A stretch of 64,000 nt of DNA from Gammaproteobacteria bacterium. Its GTDB lineage: Bacteria > Pseudomonadota > Gammaproteobacteria > Burkholderiales > Rhodocyclaceae. This document shows, in pieces, positions 61,153-64,000 of this stretch. Where the stretch lies: NCBI GenBank assembly GCA_018825305.1, contig JAHJEO010000010.1:173285-237284 (forward strand), in the 5' to 3' direction. The notes beneath the pieces are model-generated. The model ran no database searches and was not told the origin of the DNA. It saw only the letters and a program-made list of their open reading frames with translations. A program made the translations under genes and the position numbers. Every line of letters starts with the position of its first letter. Within the stretch, counting starts at the first letter, position 1.

Positions 61153-62228
61153 TCAAGAGCAACGACGGCGTTGAAAAGCGCTTCACCTGCGTAGTTGGCA
61201 GCAATCGGGGTGAAGTGGTTTTCGTCGGCAGTGAAAAAGAAGGGCTGAAAATTCCCCTCCCGAATGCGCGACTCAAATCCCGTCCGCATGCTTATTGTGG
61301 GGTCAACTGTTTCAATTCCAAGGCGGCGGGAAATTTCGACCAACCGGGCGCGCGGTTCGATGGTCGCGCAACCAAAATCGAGTGCAGTGTGATTGAGATG
61401 CGGGTGGCGCCCCGTTTTGTCAACATCAAAAACAAGCGGAGAAATGAACACGACAAAGTTTGCGCCGATGCGGTCCGCCAATTCTTTTACTTGACCCAGC
61501 CGGGTTTCGAAATCTATCCATGCCGCCTCTGCCTCTGTCTTGAATGGGCGACTGCCGAACGTCCACGTGTATGGGCCCAAAGCATCCATCCCGCGCTCGT
61601 CGCAGGTGCCTGATCGCTTGCGTGCAAGTATTCCGCCGTAGTGTTGGGAGATACGCAGAAACGTGGAATGATTCAGGTATTCGTAGCGCCACAATGTGAG
61701 AGTTCTAAACCAGTTTGTTCCAGCCATGCTTGCCGACGGGATATTTTGCAAATCAGACCGCGCATATGGCAGTAGATCGTTAAAATTGAATTGATAAATA
61801 ACTCGCCCAATCCGCATATTCATTTTTGTGATTTTGTCGAGGGCTGCGACTGAGTCGGCAAGATTGTTGCCGTAGCCGGCCAACGCCAACCAACTGTGCG
61901 GTTCGGACTGTGTCAATGTCTCCAGTCGACCAGCCTTGACCCAGAAGATGTCCTCATAAGGGGTGCCGTAGCCATTGCTGATCGAGTCGCCAAGTACTAC
62001 CGAAAGTTTCTTGGTGAGATCAACCTTGGAATCTGCGCTTGGGAAGCGCACCAACATGCCATTCCAGAGTCTTTGGCTATATTCGACGCCCAGTGTTCTG
62101 TTGGCTGAATGAATATGTCCAATAAACTCTGGAAACGCCAAGCGGGCGCCTATCTCGAGGGCAACTGCAAGAAGGCCAAGTACCGACAAGTTGATTGCCG
62201 CCAGTTTTGCCAAGCCGATTTTTGACAT
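61128..62228 (-). CDS. SGNH/GDSL-type hydrolase or acyltransferase with membrane anchor
   Basis: The only minus-strand gene in the right part. The 366-aa product has an N-terminal signal anchor (AAINLSVLGLLAVALEIGARL), block I LSVVLGDSISNGYG with the nucleophile Ser, GYGNNLADS as the Gly/Asn block, and a C-terminal DENHFTPIA carrying the Asp-x-x-His pair. It would act in the periplasm, probably adding or removing acyl groups on the polysaccharide. A second, truncated copy lies at 52051. Its start is only 26 bp from the divergent gene at 62255. Confidence 0.8.
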   Translation of the reverse strand: MSKIGLAKLAAINLSVLGLLAVALEIGARLAFPEFIGHIHSANRTLGVEYSQRLWNGMLVRFPSADSKVDLTKKLSVVLGDSISNGYGTPYEDIFWVKAGRLETLTQSEPHSWLALAGYGNNLADSVAALDKITKMNMRIGRVIYQFNFNDLLPYARSDLQNIPSASMAGTNWFRTLTLWRYEYLNHSTFLRISQHYGGILARKRSGTCDERGMDALGPYTWTFGSRPFKTEAEAAWIDFETRLGQVKELADRIGANFVVFISPLVFDVDKTGRHPHLNHTALDFGCATIEPRARLVEISRRLGIETVDPTISMRTGFESRIREGNFQPFFFTADENHFTPIAANYAGEALFNAVVALDQRLTKTK

Positions 62229-62254
62229 CGTTTAACTTCCGATTGAAAGAACAG

Positions 62255-63772
62255 ATGAGATTTGGATTTCCGGGGAACCCATCGGACAAAGCACCCAACG
62301 GTACCGCCTCGATTTTACTGCTAGCGCTTGCCTGGATTTCATTGGCTGTATGGCTACGCGGGCTTGCGGGGAGTCTGGTAGTTCTGGTATTCAGCCTTCT
62401 GATGTTTGTCCTGATGGTAAGGGAAGGTGCTCGCGGCCTAGCTCCCGTGTTTACTTCGCGACAGCAGTGGGCGGTTGTGGCGCTGGCCGCGGCGAAGGTT
62501 CTGGCTTCATTGACTTACTTCGATTCATTTTTTGTTATTGGCGGCATCGATGGTGATGTGTCAGTCAGGGGCAACTACGGAGACAGTTCTTTGTATCATC
62601 AGCGTGCGTTGGACATCGCTTCGTTACTCTCACTGCAGATCGAGTCCTTACTGGGTAAGTTGCACGTTTGTTTAGAGTACGAGGGACTTCAGGGCAATAT
62701 TCAGATGTTGAATGCCCGGAGCGGCGCTCAATGGGGATACCCGTTGCTTCTCGGAGTGGTGTATCTCGTTGCAGGGGATAACCCACTCGTCGCCATAGTG
62801 GCCAATGCCCTGTTAATGTTTTTCACTATTGTGGTGTTTGCCAAGCTTTTCATCGCATGCCACCTGCCCGCGACCCAAGTGCGCATAGCTGTGTGGTTGC
62901 TACTCTTGTGGCCTGGTCTCTGGGCTTGGTCATCTCTACTGTACAAGGATGCCTTGTTGTATTTCCTTGTATCACTGGCATTGCTCTATATTGCACGTAT
63001 CTTGCGCTCCCCGGCACTGGGGGCGTGGGTAGGATTCCTGATTTGCCTCGGACTCCTTTTGCCTGTGAGGTACTCTTATGTTGCTCCTTTGGTCGTGGCA
63101 ATTATTTTTGGCAGGTCATTCATCCCCGCTGGTGATGGCGCGCCCCGAGGATTCTGGCTTGACTTGAGCATCCGTATCGTCCTTGCTGCATTTGTTCTTG
63201 TAGTTCTTGATGGCTTGTTCGGATTCTTGACAAACTATCCTTCCATCTTGTATTCGCTGAAAGGGCTACTGGAGATTGAACCCACAGGGGGGCGCTTCAT
63301 GTCGGCGCAATCGTCGATAGTACCGACGACATTTGGAGGCATAGCGCTAATTCCGCTTCGAATCATCTATGTTCTTCTGATCCCATTTCCCTGGTTCGGT
63401 GGGACCTTCCCGCTGGAAAAGTTTGACTTCACTGTCTGGCACGCAGATGCACTACTTGGTATGTGGCTGATTTCGGCGGCAGCTATTGTCGGCATTTCCT
63501 GCCGCTCGTTCAAGATCGATAGACTCCAAGTCTTGTTGCTTCTGGTCGGTTTGATTTACTTGGCCTTGCCTGCCTTCTTCTATTGGCCGGATCGTCGCTA
63601 CACGACAATCGCGATGCCTATCCTGTTGGCGTTTGCCGCACCTATTCTTGGGGATAGGGTAAAGTTGCTGCAAAGTATTGCCCTCGCCTTGTCGGTGGTT
63701 GCAATTGTCCTTCTAGTGTATGCCTTTGATTATGGTGCGTTGTTGAACTTGGTTCGCGGCCTACAGCACTAA
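62255..63772 (+). CDS. multi-pass membrane protein, glycosyltransferase/polymerase-like
   Basis: A 505-aa protein with about 11 hydrophobic segments. GDVSVRGNYGDSSLYHQRALDIA forms a periplasmic loop after the second or third helix; WAWSSLLYKDALLYFLVSLALLY resembles the SxxxKD element of GT39/PMT-like putative glycosyltransferases in EPS loci. FYWPDRRYTTIAMPILLAF is a near-terminal motif also seen there. A role as polymerase or lipid-sugar transferase is likely but the family is not certain. ATG 62255 is chosen; a longer frame to 62195 would overlap the divergent gene. Confidence 0.65.
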   Translation: MRFGFPGNPSDKAPNGTASILLLALAWISLAVWLRGLAGSLVVLVFSLLMFVLMVREGARGLAPVFTSRQQWAVVALAAAKVLASLTYFDSFFVIGGIDGDVSVRGNYGDSSLYHQRALDIASLLSLQIESLLGKLHVCLEYEGLQGNIQMLNARSGAQWGYPLLLGVVYLVAGDNPLVAIVANALLMFFTIVVFAKLFIACHLPATQVRIAVWLLLLWPGLWAWSSLLYKDALLYFLVSLALLYIARILRSPALGAWVGFLICLGLLLPVRYSYVAPLVVAIIFGRSFIPAGDGAPRGFWLDLSIRIVLAAFVLVVLDGLFGFLTNYPSILYSLKGLLEIEPTGGRFMSAQSSIVPTTFGGIALIPLRIIYVLLIPFPWFGGTFPLEKFDFTVWHADALLGMWLISAAAIVGISCRSFKIDRLQVLLLLVGLIYLALPAFFYWPDRRYTTIAMPILLAFAAPILGDRVKLLQSIALALSVVAIVLLVYAFDYGALLNLVRGLQH

Positions 63773-63860
63773 CGGCGTTATCACTATTTGTTCAGGAAGA
63801 TGGGCGCTACGGTCACAATAACTTTCGGGCGCCCGATGTCAGGCTAATGACGTGCCTGCC
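63773..63860 (+). other. gap between the polysaccharide locus and the IS end
   Basis: The 88 bp hold no gene. A short palindrome CGGGCGCCCG lies at about 63828-63837. GTCAGGC and GCCTGAC (about 63838-63862) are 7-bp inverted arms separated by some 13 bp, the right arm running into the presumed IS end. No U-tract is present. Confidence 0.4.
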
Positions 63861-64000
63861 TGACCTGCTCCCTGTAGCCCGTACCACCTGATAGTTAGTG
63901 AAGTCCGTCAAACCATGGAGAATGACGGACATGAAGAAGAGCAGATACAGCGACGAACAGATCATCGGTTTTCTCAAGCAAGCCGATGCCGGGATGCCGA
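63861..64000 (+). mobile_element. left end of an IS3-family insertion sequence (cut by the window)
   Basis: A probable left end begins TGACCTGCTCCC at 63861, in the style of IS3-family terminal repeats, about 70 bp ahead of the OrfA start. The right end is outside the window, so the inverted repeat and target duplication cannot be verified. Confidence 0.55.
63931..64000 (+). CDS. IS3-family transposase OrfA, N-terminal part
   Basis: ATG 63931 gives MKKSRYSDEQIIGFLKQADA then GMP and runs off the window. This is the conserved start of the IS3-family OrfA helix-turn-helix protein (SRxSxEQIIGxLKQAEAG). An earlier in-frame ATG at 63922 would add three residues. The element marks the right boundary of the polysaccharide locus. 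Confidence 0.85.
   Translation, partial: MKKSRYSDEQIIGFLKQADAGMP

Overview
The window looks like the chromosome of a high-GC betaproteobacterium, most likely of the Rhodocyclales/Burkholderiales sphere. The reasons are strong GC3 bias, the rapZ / NusG-II / Gx-transporter / ubiX block, the pcm-rhodanese-tolC-waaA-waaC order, and the dispersed GC-rich palindromic repeats typical of that group. Taxonomy is inferred. There is no rRNA, tRNA or CRISPR array that I can see.

Layout. 1-3.5 kb: housekeeping genes in tightly overlapping order (membrane protein, rapZ, NusG-II protein, Gx transporter, ubiX, Lon-substrate-binding-domain protein). 3.55-5.2 kb: mmsA behind a recognisable sigma70 promoter. 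5.2-11.9 kb (minus strand): an uptake and catabolism operon with IclR regulator, TRAP transporter DctPQM, amidase, 55-aa membrane protein and 2-hydroxyacid dehydrogenase. 12.1-23.5 kb (plus): TetR repressor with clear promoter/operator, two adaptor-plus-RND-permease pairs in tandem, a Pcm-like methyltransferase, rhodanese and a TolC-type outer-membrane channel. 23.5-25.9 kb (minus): waaA and waaC for the LPS inner core. 25.9-63.8 kb: a very large surface-polysaccharide locus, nearly all plus strand, followed at the right edge by the start of an IS3-family element.

The polysaccharide locus has a GC-rich left part: toxin-antitoxin pair, WaaE-like glycosyltransferase, rmlBDAC, manC-fcl-gmd, DUF4160/DUF2442 pair, UDP-glucuronate 4-epimerase, a periplasmic LigE-type DNA ligase, a second toxin-antitoxin pair and a TviB-type UDP-HexNAc dehydrogenase. 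These supply dTDP-L-rhamnose, GDP-mannose/GDP-L-fucose, UDP-galacturonate and UDP-HexNAcA precursors. The right part has more A/T-ending codons and is visibly mosaic. It holds a CDP-sugar cassette (rfbF, rfbG, 3,5-epimerase, C-methyltransferase, reductase, no rfbH) predicted to make a branched C-methyl 6-deoxyhexose. It also holds Wzx, glycosyltransferases, FkbM/DUF268/CmcI-type modification enzymes, a carbamoyltransferase-SxtJ-DUF5989 module, a B12-radical SAM protein, a methyltransferase-GT2 fusion, multi-pass membrane proteins and an SGNH hydrolase. Two broken genes (a RhuM-like DNA-binding protein and a 5' stub of a second SGNH gene) mark old rearrangements.

The most unusual feature is a pair of related ~100-bp inserts at the 5' ends of two different nucleotide-sugar epimerase/dehydratase genes (rmlB and the UDP-GlcA epimerase). 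Each sits at the codons for the Rossmann glycine motif, leaves the original first 10-11 codons behind as a short leader ORF, and supplies a recoded replacement start. In both, the leader stop overlaps the regenerated start as ATGA, so translational coupling is kept. The inserts share end sequences and a conserved terminal stem. Several other structured repeat families occur at stop codons, in 5' leaders and, in three cases, in frame inside proteins.
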